From positions 1 through 51,129 of the forward strand of contig DAIMZF010000011.1 in the NCBI GenBank assembly GCA_036734085.1: 51,129 nucleotides of DNA, in the 5' to 3' direction. The DNA is from J038 sp036734085 (GTDB taxonomy: Bacteria > Chloroflexota > Anaerolineae > Aggregatilineales > Phototrophicaceae). Below are positions 17,160 through 26,541 of this stretch, piece after piece (positions within the stretch are counted from its first letter, which is position 1; every line of letters starts with the position of its first letter). The position numbers and the translations under genes were made by a program. The notes below the pieces were generated by a model. It was not told the origin of the DNA. It worked only from the letters and a program-made list of their open reading frames with translations, and made no database searches.

Positions 17160-18233
17160 TCAGCGCCCAAGAACCTCTAAATTAGCAACCGGTATATCTG
17201 CCGTTTCGCCTGACACTAATTCTACCCGCGCACTGGGAACGCGCAACCCATTGGGTAATTTTACTGGTAAACGTGGCAAACTGACCACACGCCCGGTCAA
17301 GCCGAGATGTGGTGAGCGTGTCACACGGACGGTCATGCCTTCCCGTAAGGATAGCTGAACGTTAGGTGGCGTGGGTTTGGCGTCACGCGGGCGCACATTG
17401 ACAATCACTTCCGGCGTGCGTGTCTCGAAGCGGCTGGGCGTATACGCATCCAGCGTGACCACGTTTTCCGCAAATTCTTTAAGTAAGTTATAAGCGGCGT
17501 TACTCATGCGGATGTTGCCGAAGCCCTCTGTGAGCAAAACCGCGCCCTTCCACGTCGTCGCCAACCGAATCAGCGCGGAATCCATGCTTGGGGCGATGAC
17601 CCCCGCGAAGCCCTGCACCTTCATCACGCGGAAGGCTTCCGCAGTCAGTGGCCGCCGCGTTAAAACAATCGTGCCATTATACCGTTGCTCTAAGGAGTCC
17701 GCGACGATGGTTTCCAGCCCTTCTTCCGGTTCTACCCGCATGGAGGCAATCACGTTTTTGCCGTTGCCCCATACACCTTGCGTCTGCGCTCCGGCGGATT
17801 CCACCACGACGCCGCGCCCGGCCTCTACATGCACCACACGCCCGCGCACACCGGCTTCCACATCAATGACATCCGGTAATTCCTGCACGATGACGCGCCC
17901 GCCGTCTATCCGTGCGATGATGCCCTTTACAGGCGTCAACAGGCGCTTGCCGCGCTCCAGGCTTTTGCCAGCAATCACCTGGTCTTTATCCACCACACTG
18001 CCAGGTTCAACTTTCAGGAGTTCTTCGACTTGTTCCACACGGCGCAACCGGAAGAACTTCATCACATCCAGCAATACATAGCGCGATGGAATAACGCCAG
18101 TGGCAACTACATCGCGGATGTCTACGCGCTTGCCTTCCATCGTGCGGAGCGTGCCGAGCGCTTCTTCCGGCAACATGGCCTCACGCCGGATGACGGTTAA
18201 TTCCGAAGCATAACGCTGGTCAGGATAGTACAT
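17160..18233 (-). CDS. soluble protein with lipoyl-like hybrid motifs and C-terminal KOW-like domain
   Basis: 357 residues and no membrane span. The N-terminal half has strand-rich turns like a biotinyl/lipoyl hybrid fold (VEPGSVVDKDQVIAGKS, TPVKGIIARIDGGRVIVQE, GVRGRVVHVEAGRGVVVES). The middle is alpha/beta (TIVLTRRPLTAEAFRVM, GFAGVIAPSMDSALI). The last 65 residues look like a KOW/SH3-type barrel (GMTVRVTRSPHLGLTGRVV, then ARVELVSGE and ending in NLEVLGR). No lysine in a lipoylation-like MKM context is seen. The ATG at 18233 overlaps the end of the MutL-like gene by 14 bases and has GAGG upstream, so the two are probably coupled. I do not recognise a named family. Confidence 0.72.
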   Translation of the reverse strand: MYYPDQRYASELTVIRREAMLPEEALGTLRTMEGKRVDIRDVVATGVIPSRYVLLDVMKFFRLRRVEQVEELLKVEPGSVVDKDQVIAGKSLERGKRLLTPVKGIIARIDGGRVIVQELPDVIDVEAGVRGRVVHVEAGRGVVVESAGAQTQGVWGNGKNVIASMRVEPEEGLETIVADSLEQRYNGTIVLTRRPLTAEAFRVMKVQGFAGVIAPSMDSALIRLATTWKGAVLLTEGFGNIRMSNAAYNLLKEFAENVVTLDAYTPSRFETRTPEVIVNVRPRDAKPTPPNVQLSLREGMTVRVTRSPHLGLTGRVVSLPRLPVKLPNGLRVPSARVELVSGETADIPVANLEVLGR

Positions 18234-20142
18234 TGCGTAAATCCTCTTCTTCAGCCTCTTGTTCCCCGCCGAACAAGTCATCAAAGCGGGTGTCGGTCTC
18301 GTTGGGTTTGCCCTTCTTGGGCTTCTTTTCCCTACGTTGCTTTTTCGGCTTTTTGGCCGCGTCTTTGGCGGCAGGGGCTATTTCTTCATCCGTGATTGGC
18401 TCTAACCAACGCTCCGGAATGGCTTCCAGTGCATCACCGGTCGCATCTGCCACCCAAACGGGCAGTTGTGCCGCCCGCTTGACAGGCGTATCACCCAACG
18501 GCAACGCCCGACCCCGCGCATCGAAGATCAACCCGACTGTGCCACCCGCGACTGTCAGCTTGACGCGCCGCTTGCCATTGATGTTCAGCCCACCCCGACA
18601 CGCAACGCTCACGGTCGCATATTCCCCCACAGGCAAGGGATAAATACCAATATGCCCACCGAGTACGGTCATCTTGATTTTTTGCTTAGAATCCTGCGGC
18701 CTGATGGTAATTTTCAGCGCAGGTTTGTTCACACGCGGCCTGCCACTCACGCTAAAGGCGATGCCCAACCGTGTGAGGTTATCGCCATCCAGCAATTGTA
18801 CAACGGCCTGCGGCGCTTTGGCCGCAATCGCGCCCATTGCCGGGACTAGCCCAAACGGGTCAGCCTCTAGCACGGTCACGCCTGCCGGTTGCACACAATC
18901 CAGAATCAGCATCGCATCGTAGCCGGGCGAGCCTGTGCGCGTTAATGCAGACCCACACGCGATAATCCAGCCGACGGCGGGCGGTTTTGTTTGCCATGCC
19001 GGGTTCGCGTCTAACAATGCGCGGCGCATCCCTGCGCGCAGAAAGGCGTGTTCTGTGTATAAATCCCACGCCGTCATCGGGATGGAGCCGGGACGGACAG
19101 ATTTATTGAGTGTGTAATTGCGTAAATCCGCCGTTGTGGTGTATCCCGGCAACCACGCTTTTACCGCGTCCGCGCCAACGGCCTCTAACGTCTGCGGGGC
19201 GCTGTGGCCTAAGCCGATGTCCGTGCGGATGCTACTAAACACCTTGCCGCGCTCCGCCACCGCCACACTAAAGGCCGCGCTTCCTGCGTCAATAATGGCG
19301 ACGTTGGCATCTTCGGCCTTGCTCAGATATTCCGCGACAATGGTCTGCCCGCGTGCGGTGGATAAAATCCCGGTTTGGCTACGCTCCGCCATGCTTGCAA
19401 AGCTCTTTTGACGTATCTCTTTATAACGGTCAAACGCTCGCCCAAGCTGGTAACGTGCCGCATCCAGCCGTTCTTCTTCCAAAGATGGCCGCAGATTATC
19501 CGCGATGAATACCGTTGTCAGTGGCTCGAATGTTTCGTGAATATAGGTTGATAGCGCGTGATTGCCAGAATAAACCAGCGACGGCCTGCGGTTTTTATCC
19601 GTCAGCGTGATGACCAGACGCACCAATTCCGCGTTACGCTTGACCATACCTTCCGCGCCATCATCCGTGCCCCCCGTCAAAAAGATAACATCCGGGTAGC
19701 TGAGCATCAGCGCGTTCAGCTTTTCCTCTTCCGTGCGGCGGTCATCCAGGCTGATGACGGCGCGCACGTCGATATATGTGCCTGTGGTGGCGCGGATGGC
19801 GCTATAAATGCTGACATTGGGCATCAAGCCGACAATCACAGCCCGCAAAGGCCGCCCGATACTCGCGCTAATGGCGAACAAATCCACACCAGCGCGTTCG
19901 TCGTTCTCCGGCGTCAGGATGCGCCCGGCGCTATCGGTCAGGCGGCGTCCGGTGGTTTCGGCTATCTCACGGACGATGCGCTCAAACCCGATAGAGAGGT
20001 CAAACACGGGGAAGCCATCCGTTGTGCGGCCTTCGCCACGCGCCAATAGCCGATATTCCCCATCCACCAGGTCAATCAGCACTGCCCGCGTGTACACACT
20101 GCCAAAATCCGCCGCTAAAATCGAACGGACGTTATCTGCCAT
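18220..20142 (-). CDS. MutL-family (glutamate mutase L-like) ASKHA ATPase
   Basis: 640 residues. The ATPase signature of the actin/Hsp70/hexokinase superfamily is visible: phosphate-1 loop ADFGSVYTRAVLIDL (11-25), phosphate-2 AIIDAGSAAFSVAV (283-295), and adenosine motif IIACGSALTR (393-402). The opening ILAADFGSVYTRA followed by RLLARGEGRTT is the pattern of PF13941, whose founding member sits next to B12-dependent glutamate mutase. No mutase or B12 gene is nearby. The C-terminal third adds strand-rich repeats, then a Lys-rich linker (KKPKKQRREKKPKKGK) and an acidic end. It is not the mismatch-repair MutL. It sits among membrane proteins, so I infer a motor or assembly ATPase for an envelope complex, by analogy with PilM or FtsA. 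Confidence 0.8.
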   Translation of the reverse strand: MADNVRSILAADFGSVYTRAVLIDLVDGEYRLLARGEGRTTDGFPVFDLSIGFERIVREIAETTGRRLTDSAGRILTPENDERAGVDLFAISASIGRPLRAVIVGLMPNVSIYSAIRATTGTYIDVRAVISLDDRRTEEEKLNALMLSYPDVIFLTGGTDDGAEGMVKRNAELVRLVITLTDKNRRPSLVYSGNHALSTYIHETFEPLTTVFIADNLRPSLEEERLDAARYQLGRAFDRYKEIRQKSFASMAERSQTGILSTARGQTIVAEYLSKAEDANVAIIDAGSAAFSVAVAERGKVFSSIRTDIGLGHSAPQTLEAVGADAVKAWLPGYTTTADLRNYTLNKSVRPGSIPMTAWDLYTEHAFLRAGMRRALLDANPAWQTKPPAVGWIIACGSALTRTGSPGYDAMLILDCVQPAGVTVLEADPFGLVPAMGAIAAKAPQAVVQLLDGDNLTRLGIAFSVSGRPRVNKPALKITIRPQDSKQKIKMTVLGGHIGIYPLPVGEYATVSVACRGGLNINGKRRVKLTVAGGTVGLIFDARGRALPLGDTPVKRAAQLPVWVADATGDALEAIPERWLEPITDEEIAPAAKDAAKKPKKQRREKKPKKGKPNETDTRFDDLFGGEQEAEEEDLRNVLS

Positions 20143-20148
20143 AAACCC

Positions 20149-20769
20149 CTACCCCCCCAACAAAAAGCTGATGCGCTCACTAAAGATGGTTAAACTGGTG
20201 ATGATGGCGGCGGCGTAGATGACGCTTAGGGTGATGATGATAACGCCTTCGCCCACCACGCCCAACGCCCGCACCGGCAATACCCGACGCGGGTTGCCCG
20301 CCGCATCTGCTCGCGCAATGTATTGAAAATAAATGAGGCTGGCCGCCACGCCGAAGAATATCAACACGGACTCAACTTCCGCGCCTTCGCGCACGGTCGC
20401 GCTGTCGAACGTCAACGGGAGGAGCGTGCCAGTGAGTGCGCCCGCTACGGCCACTGCCGCCCCCACGCCAATCACAAACGCGATGCCTAAGTTGCCAAAG
20501 CGCCCTAATCGTTTGGAGGATTTAAACAGCAACAGCACACCAATTAACACTGGAATCATCCCGGTGGCGAAGGTGGCGTTATCTTCGCTGTTCAGCGTGG
20601 TATCAAACCATGGGATTAACACACTTTCCACCACAACAATGCTGACATACCCTGCCACAAGGCCGACAAACACGTATACCGCCAGGCGATACAGCACGTT
20701 ATCGCCCAGCAAATAGCTAAACACCATCAGCGTTAGCACTAAACCCGCAATCAGGCCGACATCTTCCAT
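20149..20769 (-). CDS. polytopic membrane protein of unknown function
   Basis: 206 residues, mostly hydrophobic, with about six spans (for example ages near residues 7-21, 28-52, 70-83, 92-117, 133-148 and 175-196). An acidic loop (DTTLNSEDNATF) lies between the second and third. AAGGA stands 6 bases before the ATG. It ends 6 bases before the MutL-like ATPase gene, so the two products may interact. It has no motif of a known transporter family. It could be a membrane anchor for the ATPase or the PDWL protein. Confidence 0.75.
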   Translation of the reverse strand: MEDVGLIAGLVLTLMVFSYLLGDNVLYRLAVYVFVGLVAGYVSIVVVESVLIPWFDTTLNSEDNATFATGMIPVLIGVLLLFKSSKRLGRFGNLGIAFVIGVGAAVAVAGALTGTLLPLTFDSATVREGAEVESVLIFFGVAASLIYFQYIARADAAGNPRRVLPVRALGVVGEGVIIITLSVIYAAAIITSLTIFSERISFLLGG

Positions 20770-20807
20770 GTGCTATCCTTTGCAAGTCATCTGCAAGTTA
20801 TCCCCAA

Positions 20808-23800
20808 TTAATTACGCTTGGGACGGTTGCGCCGACCCGCCAGCCGTAAGACGTTATACACACTGCCGAACGCAATCACCACCACCGCGAATATCAGCCC
20901 CAGCGTGATGCTATACCACCGTGCATCGCTATCGGCCATCTCCGGCGGCGCGATGTTGCGCTCCAACGCACGCGGGCCGGGCGGTGTCGGCGTGAACTGC
21001 AAGCCCTCTAAAAGCGGTTGCAGGCTGTAATCATAAATCACGGGCAGGCCGGGCGTGCGCTCTGCACGGGCGGTAGCCGTCGCCAACGGGAGCGCGGTCA
21101 AGGTAGCGATGACCTCCTCCTGCGTCAGCAAGGCTTCGCCTTCTTCGTCGGCCTCATCACTTGCATCGGAATCATCATCTGCTTGGGCGCGGGTGATGCG
21201 TTTGCTGAATGTCGTCACCGAAACACCCTCCGGCGTTGGCGTCGGGAAGAAGCGTTCCACACTGCCTGTCGTCGTCTCAATCGTCACCAGGTCACTGCGT
21301 ATCCAGCCTTCAATCAATGCGCCGTTGACATCAAAGAAGCGGATGTTGTACCACAGTTCACCGGAAGCATTGGTCTGCTCCCCGATGATAAGCGCCCGTT
21401 CCTCTGGCCGCAGTGCGCCTACCGCGCTCACGGTTGTACTCGGCTCTACCCGGACGTTAACCGCGCTATCCACATTCACCACTGCAAAACGGGCAACGGC
21501 AGAAGTCGCCGTGGCTGTTGGTGCAGGCGTGTTCGTCGGGCGCGGTGTATTGGTCGCTCGCGGCGTGTTGGTCGCGGCGGGGGTATTGGTCGGCTCTACT
21601 TCAACCGGAACAATCGCTTCGCCCTCAATGGTGGGAGCAGTCGTCGGTGCATCCGTCGGGATTTCGGTCGGCGTTGCCGTTGGCGGCGGTGTGTCGGTGG
21701 GCAATGGCGTTTGTGTTGGCGTTGGCGTAATGGTCGGCGTGAAGGTCGGCGTTGCCGTTGGCAGAATGTTAAAGTCGTAGCGCCCGCCAGACGCAATCAA
21801 TGTGCTGACCATACCTTCATAGACCACACCATCGCGGTAGCCAACGATATAAGCGGCTAAGTTTTCCGCGCCAAGTTGTAAATATGGCTCGGAAAGCGGC
21901 GCGGCTCCCTGCGCGGTGATGGCGCTGATGGCCGTGTTCGTCAACGGGGATACTTGCTCCCCCCATGCACGGGCGCGGTCTGCGCTTTCCACAATCACCA
22001 CAATCAAGCGGAAGTCATCCAGCGAATTGATGCTTAACCCGGTGCTGTTGCCGCGTGCATCCGTGTTGACGTAACGCTCGATATTTTGTGCAAAGTTGCG
22101 TAGGCCAATCGTATCGCCCACCAGGTACGAGCCAATCACATAATCCTGATTGCGCGTCAGGGTGTTCTGCGCCGCGATGCCGTCCATCAGGTTTTCCGCA
22201 CGGAGCAAGCCCAGTGCATTACCACTGACAATTACCGGGCGTCCCCCGCGTGCCAGGATGTGACGCAACAGCGCGTCCGTCGCGCCGTCCAGTTCCGCGC
22301 CGCCCGCACTGCCGAAGTCCGCCGCGACAAGCACAAGGTCGTTACTCTCCACAGCCTCGATAGCCTGATAGAACGTCATCGGCACAGTGCCTGGTAAAAA
22401 TTGCGCGGGTGGCCGGTCGCCGATGTTAAAGCTATCACTCAGGAAAGGCGCGGCCATCACCGCCAGTAACAGCAGGCCGATGAGCAAGCGGTCACTGAGG
22501 AAGCGGCGGCGCTTTTTGGCCTGCCTACGTGCGGATTCTTCCTCCGCACCAGCCAATGTGGTCAAAATAGCGGTACGCTGGCGTTGCTCATCCGTCAGCA
22601 GAACGTCCGTCAGTACCTCAACATCACCCGGCTCGAACACCACCGCCGGGAGCGTGTTGCTGACGCCCGGAATAATGCGCTCAATGGCAGGCGTATCGCC
22701 GGTGACGTTCATCACCTTCAGGTTTAGTCCGCGTTCACGCAGGTTTTTAAGCTGGTCGCCTAATGCATCCACCGGACGGTCTGGCTTTTGCCGCGCAAGT
22801 GCCGCCGCACTGCCTGCGCCTACCGCGCCTTCGGATAAATCCGCCAACCAATCCGGCGCATCCGGCGCGAGTTCCGGCGGGGCTTCGCCTGCGGTTTCCG
22901 TGCCGAGTCTTTCATCAAAGAACGTGTCGAAGTCCACTTCGTTCGACATCGCCACATCGCCCGTCGTCGGCAATGGTATATCGTCATCCAGGCTGGCGAG
23001 GTAGTCATCTACATCCGCATAGGAGCGCTCACGCGGGGCAAACCCGCCGATGGCGCTGTCGCGTTCGTCCGCTAATTGCTGGCTAATATCATCCGCGTTG
23101 AAGATGTCATCGTCAGAAATGCCGGATAACCAGTCGAGTTCATCCGGTTGTGCGACGCTGGACGATTGCTTAGGCTTATCAAAAAACGCATCGCGGAAGG
23201 GGTCTTCCTCATCACCGGAGTCATCGTCGCCAAAGCCACGCGCACCCGCCATCGTCAGGAAGTCGTCATCATCCGCTACCGCATCCGCGATGGGGGTTTC
23301 CTGTGCATCCCCGAACATCCGTTGGAATACTGCATCCGGGTCTTCCTGCGCGATAGGCTCCGCCTGTGCCTCGTCTTCATCAACCGTGTCGAAAAAGCTG
23401 AAGTCATCCGCTTCGGCTTCTGAGAAGGCAGAGTCTTCTACGGGTAATTTATCCCCTGCCAGTTCACCAAGCAGGTCAAAGTCGCCGCCATCGTCATCTG
23501 CTGTCGGGTCACTCAGCATCCCGGTAAAGCCCGTCCGTGCAGACCCTAACCCGCCCAGTAAGTCGAAGTCGTCGTCATCGTCCGCGCTGGTCTCCGCGAT
23601 GAAGTCGTCTTCGTCAAAGTCATCAAACCCCTTGACAGGACTCGGCGCATCCGCCAACGAAGCAAAGTCAAATTCTTCGCTATCATCCCCGCCATCAAAC
23701 ATGCTTAGCAAGGGGTCAGGTTCCGCTTCTTCTTCCTCAAATACGTCATCGCCCTGCAACCAGTCCGGCAGAGCGTCAATATCAACGTCAGCATCTTCGA

Positions 23801-24875
23801 CATCAAACGCTGTTTCCATACTCTGGCCGGATTCACTCAACCAGTCCGGCACAGCATCAATATCGTCTTCTTCAGCCTCATCATCCGGCAGGCCAGTCAG
23901 CCAATCCGGGATTTCTTCACTATCGTCGCCATTGTCCGTAAACGCGGATAACGGCTCTATCGATTCGGTGGCCTCCGGTGCATCCGGCATGGTCAGCCAA
24001 TCCGGGACTTCTTCGCTGTCGTCGTCTGCTTCGCTGGAAAGCGCGGCGTCATCATCCGTGCCGCCTAACAACCAATCCGGCAGGCTGTCGCTGTCGTCAT
24101 CACTTATATCATCCGGCAGATAGTCCAGCGCATCGTCATCAGCATCAAACGGCTCAAAAGACGCTATCGGCGCTTCCGGTTGGGCATCTGGCTCTAATTC
24201 CGTCAACCAATCCGGCGAATCTTGTAAATCCGCATCGGACGCCGTGAAGTCCTCGTCGTCATCGCTGAAGTCATCCCCCAACATGCCCAACAAGCCACCG
24301 AGTCCTGCTTTTTGGCCGCCTTGTACCTCAACGGTGGGGGCGTCTTCAAACGAAGTTTCATCGCCGCCCTGCAACCAGTCCGGCACATCTTGCGCGAAGT
24401 CCTGCACGTCCTCGTTATCATCATCGCCCGCGCCGAACAAATCATCCACCTTGTCCGGTTCCGGCACATCCTCTGCGGATGCTTGTTCCAGTTCTTTTTG
24501 GCGTGCTTCCAGCGCCTGCATCGCGCGTTCGGCTTCCTCCACCTGGCGCTCGAAGGAGTCCTCATGGCTGTCTAGCCAGTTGAGCATCCCGGTAACCCCT
24601 GTACGCGCAGGCAGGCCATCTTTGCCGCCGCCGTCCGGTGTGTCCCATTCAATATCAGGGATGTCGTCGTCATCGTCCGCGCTCGGTTGCTCGCCCTTTT
24701 TACCACCCCGCCGCCAGTTCAGCAGGCCGGTAACGCCTGTGCGTTCTTCCGGTGATGAGGTTTTTTCTTCCTCGCCGTCACGTTGCCAATCGAATTTATC
24801 CCCTGATGAGTCATCAGGTGTTTCGTCGCCATCGTCCGGTTGATTGTCGTTTAACCAGTTAAAATCGTCGCTCAT
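20808..24875 (-). CDS. giant acidic PDWL-repeat membrane protein with SH3b domain
   Basis: 1355 residues. Residues 1-790 are acidic and probably disordered. They hold eight exact PDWL motifs between about 165 and 675 plus one LDWL, and three TGVTG(L/M)LNW- or TGFTGML-type motifs. A Lys/Arg cluster (RRQAKKRRRF) precedes a membrane span near 795-815. Outside it lies an alpha/beta domain with LVLVAADFGSAGGAELDG and GGRPVIVSG, a TPTPT linker at about 1035-1125, an SH3b-like domain at about 1128-1195 (VNVRVEPSTTVSAVG ... WYNIRF ... GWIRSDLV), and a second span at about 1318-1342 with a basic tail. The ATG at 24875 is preferred over a GTG at 24884. It is the central gene of the operon. Function unknown; I infer a docking scaffold. 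Confidence 0.82.
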   Translation of the reverse strand: MSDDFNWLNDNQPDDGDETPDDSSGDKFDWQRDGEEEKTSSPEERTGVTGLLNWRRGGKKGEQPSADDDDDIPDIEWDTPDGGGKDGLPARTGVTGMLNWLDSHEDSFERQVEEAERAMQALEARQKELEQASAEDVPEPDKVDDLFGAGDDDNEDVQDFAQDVPDWLQGGDETSFEDAPTVEVQGGQKAGLGGLLGMLGDDFSDDDEDFTASDADLQDSPDWLTELEPDAQPEAPIASFEPFDADDDALDYLPDDISDDDSDSLPDWLLGGTDDDAALSSEADDDSEEVPDWLTMPDAPEATESIEPLSAFTDNGDDSEEIPDWLTGLPDDEAEEDDIDAVPDWLSESGQSMETAFDVEDADVDIDALPDWLQGDDVFEEEEAEPDPLLSMFDGGDDSEEFDFASLADAPSPVKGFDDFDEDDFIAETSADDDDDFDLLGGLGSARTGFTGMLSDPTADDDGGDFDLLGELAGDKLPVEDSAFSEAEADDFSFFDTVDEDEAQAEPIAQEDPDAVFQRMFGDAQETPIADAVADDDDFLTMAGARGFGDDDSGDEEDPFRDAFFDKPKQSSSVAQPDELDWLSGISDDDIFNADDISQQLADERDSAIGGFAPRERSYADVDDYLASLDDDIPLPTTGDVAMSNEVDFDTFFDERLGTETAGEAPPELAPDAPDWLADLSEGAVGAGSAAALARQKPDRPVDALGDQLKNLRERGLNLKVMNVTGDTPAIERIIPGVSNTLPAVVFEPGDVEVLTDVLLTDEQRQRTAILTTLAGAEEESARRQAKKRRRFLSDRLLIGLLLLAVMAAPFLSDSFNIGDRPPAQFLPGTVPMTFYQAIEAVESNDLVLVAADFGSAGGAELDGATDALLRHILARGGRPVIVSGNALGLLRAENLMDGIAAQNTLTRNQDYVIGSYLVGDTIGLRNFAQNIERYVNTDARGNSTGLSINSLDDFRLIVVIVESADRARAWGEQVSPLTNTAISAITAQGAAPLSEPYLQLGAENLAAYIVGYRDGVVYEGMVSTLIASGGRYDFNILPTATPTFTPTITPTPTQTPLPTDTPPPTATPTEIPTDAPTTAPTIEGEAIVPVEVEPTNTPAATNTPRATNTPRPTNTPAPTATATSAVARFAVVNVDSAVNVRVEPSTTVSAVGALRPEERALIIGEQTNASGELWYNIRFFDVNGALIEGWIRSDLVTIETTTGSVERFFPTPTPEGVSVTTFSKRITRAQADDDSDASDEADEEGEALLTQEEVIATLTALPLATATARAERTPGLPVIYDYSLQPLLEGLQFTPTPPGPRALERNIAPPEMADSDARWYSITLGLIFAVVVIAFGSVYNVLRLAGRRNRPKRN

Positions 24876-24880
24876 AACCC

Positions 24881-25531
24881 TCACTCACGGTAGGAACGAT
24901 CCACGCCAATGAGCACGCGCACGCCGGTGATTACCGTGCCTAACGCGATGCCTAGCAACAAGCCCCGTGTCCCCGCGCTTACAGGGACGGCCAACAGCCA
25001 ATCCCGAACCGGGTGCAAAGGCTCCACATTAGAAAAAGGCAAAGCCGCCGTCAAAATCAGCAATAATATGCTGACGAACAACGCCCGCGCCCACGTCACC
25101 TGATGCCGTAACATCCGGTAAGCGCCATACACCAGCGCGAAGAACACCACCCCCGCCAACGCGGACTCCACCGAAAACTGCACTGTTTCCAGGATGATGA
25201 TGCTGGTTTCGCGGTTAAAGGCATAAGTGCCCACCACCAACCCAAAGCTGACCAACAGCGCCAGACTATAAAACAGGCCACGCTCGCGTTTGCGTACCCG
25301 GTTCGTATGCACCACGACCAGATTAATAATGCCTATGATGATGGTCAGTGCAATGACAATCGTCGTGAGTTGAAGCAGAAAGTCCGCAATGCTGTTCAGC
25401 GTGCGGATGGAAGAACTGGTCAGACCGCCGTCATCGCCCGCTTCAGGCGTCAGCAACAGGCCGAACAATACAATCAAGCCGATGGCCGCCGTCAGTGCAG
25501 ATGTAATTGCCGCCCACAGCCTTACACGCAT
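24881..25531 (-). CDS. polytopic membrane protein of unknown function
   Basis: 216 residues with about six hydrophobic spans. A conserved-looking basic loop (HTNRVRKRERG) lies after the second span, and the end is basic/acidic (GVDRSYRE). It is similar in size and topology to the 206-residue protein encoded at 20149-20769, so the two may be paralogous or matched subunits, although the sequences are not obviously alike by eye. Spacing to both neighbours is 5-6 bases, so it is firmly within the operon. Confidence 0.75.
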   Translation of the reverse strand: MRVRLWAAITSALTAAIGLIVLFGLLLTPEAGDDGGLTSSSIRTLNSIADFLLQLTTIVIALTIIIGIINLVVVHTNRVRKRERGLFYSLALLVSFGLVVGTYAFNRETSIIILETVQFSVESALAGVVFFALVYGAYRMLRHQVTWARALFVSILLLILTAALPFSNVEPLHPVRDWLLAVPVSAGTRGLLLGIALGTVITGVRVLIGVDRSYRE

Positions 25532-25537
25532 AGCCGC

Positions 25538-26302
25538 TTACCCCCTTGCCGAAAGCACTAATATCACCAGCATTGCGGCGATGAGCAAATAACGCATCAT
25601 GTCCAGCGTCAGCGCCAGACGCGCCTCCGACGGGTTTTCGTCTAAATAGGCCGGAGCAACAAACACTTCTTCGCCGATGAGCGGCGCATCGCCCATCACG
25701 TAAGCCACCGCCTGCCCTTCTAAGCGGTCGCTGACCGCGATAATGGGTTGTCCCATGCGTGATGATGTATTCATCACCAGTGCAACTTCTGCCCCATGAC
25801 TGCCAGCCAGCACACTACCGCCCACACGCTCATCACTGAGCATAACGCTCAGTGCGGCGGCAAAGGCCAACGAGCGCCCGCCGGATGGATACCAGCGTGC
25901 CGCCGACGGATTATATCGTGCAGAGGCGTTGATGTCGCGGTAGGCACGGCGCAGGGCGTCCTGGGCTAACGGGATGGCGCTTGTATCCGAAGCCGTAATC
26001 AGGGGGGAATGGTCGCCGACTGCCGCCCGCAATGCAAGTTGATAGGCCAATGACGCGCCGACCACTGCAATCATCGTGCTTTCCCCACCTATCCCCGCCG
26101 AGCCGAGCGAAATATGCAGGGGGCGGTCTGCTTCTACCGTGCGCCCGACAATATCGGGCATCATCTCATAGGCTTCAATGCGCCGTAGGGCAGGCCGACG
26201 ACGTACTGGCACGGTGATGAGAATAAGCACCACCAAAATCACTAATATGGACAGGACGCCTAATGTGCTGTAATCCAAAGCGATTGTCTCCCCGTCAAAC
26301 AA
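25538..26302 (-). CDS. membrane protein with DUF6754-like domain
   Basis: 254 residues. One span lies near the N-terminus (about 13-32) and one at the very end (about 234-252), with a soluble alpha/beta region between them. That region begins GRTVEADRPLHISLGSAGIGGEST and continues LITASDTSAIPLAQDALRRAY, which from memory matches DUF6754, a family found mainly in Chloroflexota. The middle (GSVLAGSHGAEVALVMN) has a glycine-rich loop. Function unknown. It lies 6 bases behind a small gene and 6 bases before the next membrane gene, so it is part of the same operon as the MutL-like ATPase. Confidence 0.72.
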   Translation of the reverse strand: MFDGETIALDYSTLGVLSILVILVVLILITVPVRRRPALRRIEAYEMMPDIVGRTVEADRPLHISLGSAGIGGESTMIAVVGASLAYQLALRAAVGDHSPLITASDTSAIPLAQDALRRAYRDINASARYNPSAARWYPSGGRSLAFAAALSVMLSDERVGGSVLAGSHGAEVALVMNTSSRMGQPIIAVSDRLEGQAVAYVMGDAPLIGEEVFVAPAYLDENPSEARLALTLDMMRYLLIAAMLVILVLSARG

Positions 26303-26307
26303 GCTGG

Positions 26308-26541
26308 TTAATCATCATCGGCGGCCTTTAAGCGTTGGCGTAAAGCCGCGATTTCTTCCGGGTCTTCCAGCGTATGGGCAAAATTTGCCACTGCATCCCC
26401 CCAGCCGAATAACCCAGTCACAGGCTGAGCGACATACAGCAATTGCGCGGCCAACGGCCCTAGAGGGGTTAATACGTCCAGCACGGTACGAAACGCGCTC
26501 CCCAATCCCCTTGCGTTAATTGCTTCTACCCAGTCATTCAT
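26308..26541 (-). CDS. small protein, first gene of the long leftward operon
   Basis: About 77 residues, beginning MNDWVEAINARGLGSAF. The central stretch (LTPLGPLAAQLLYVAQPVTGLFG) is moderately hydrophobic and may lie in or on the membrane. The C-terminus is acidic (DPEEIAALRQRLKAADDD). ATGs occur at 26553 and 26541. The later one is chosen because AGAGAA precedes it, while the promoter element at 26561-26569 would leave the earlier ATG essentially leaderless; either is possible. Five bases separate it from the DUF6754-like gene. Not recognised. Confidence 0.55.
   Translation of the reverse strand: MNDWVEAINARGLGSAFRTVLDVLTPLGPLAAQLLYVAQPVTGLFGWGDAVANFAHTLEDPEEIAALRQRLKAADDD

Noticed and set aside
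18220..20142. Reading the MutL-like protein as DNA mismatch-repair MutL
   Set aside because: It lacks the GHKL ATPase motifs; the DxGS/DAG/GSAL pattern is that of ASKHA ATPases and the glutamate-mutase-linked family that shares only the name.
21018..21860. 280-codon plus-strand frame rich in Arg and Cys
   Set aside because: Antisense to the TPTPT linker and SH3b region of the PDWL gene; no domain or ribosome site.
23050..24123. 357-codon plus-strand frame rich in Ser
   Set aside because: It is the mirror of Asp/Glu-rich codons (GAT/GAC read as ATC/GTC or TCA/TCC) in the PDWL gene; composition is that of an antisense shadow.
20808..24884. CRISPR-like or DNA-level repeats in the PDWL gene
   Set aside because: The repetition is at the level of codons for PDWL and acidic residues; the DNA units are not identical and spacing is irregular.
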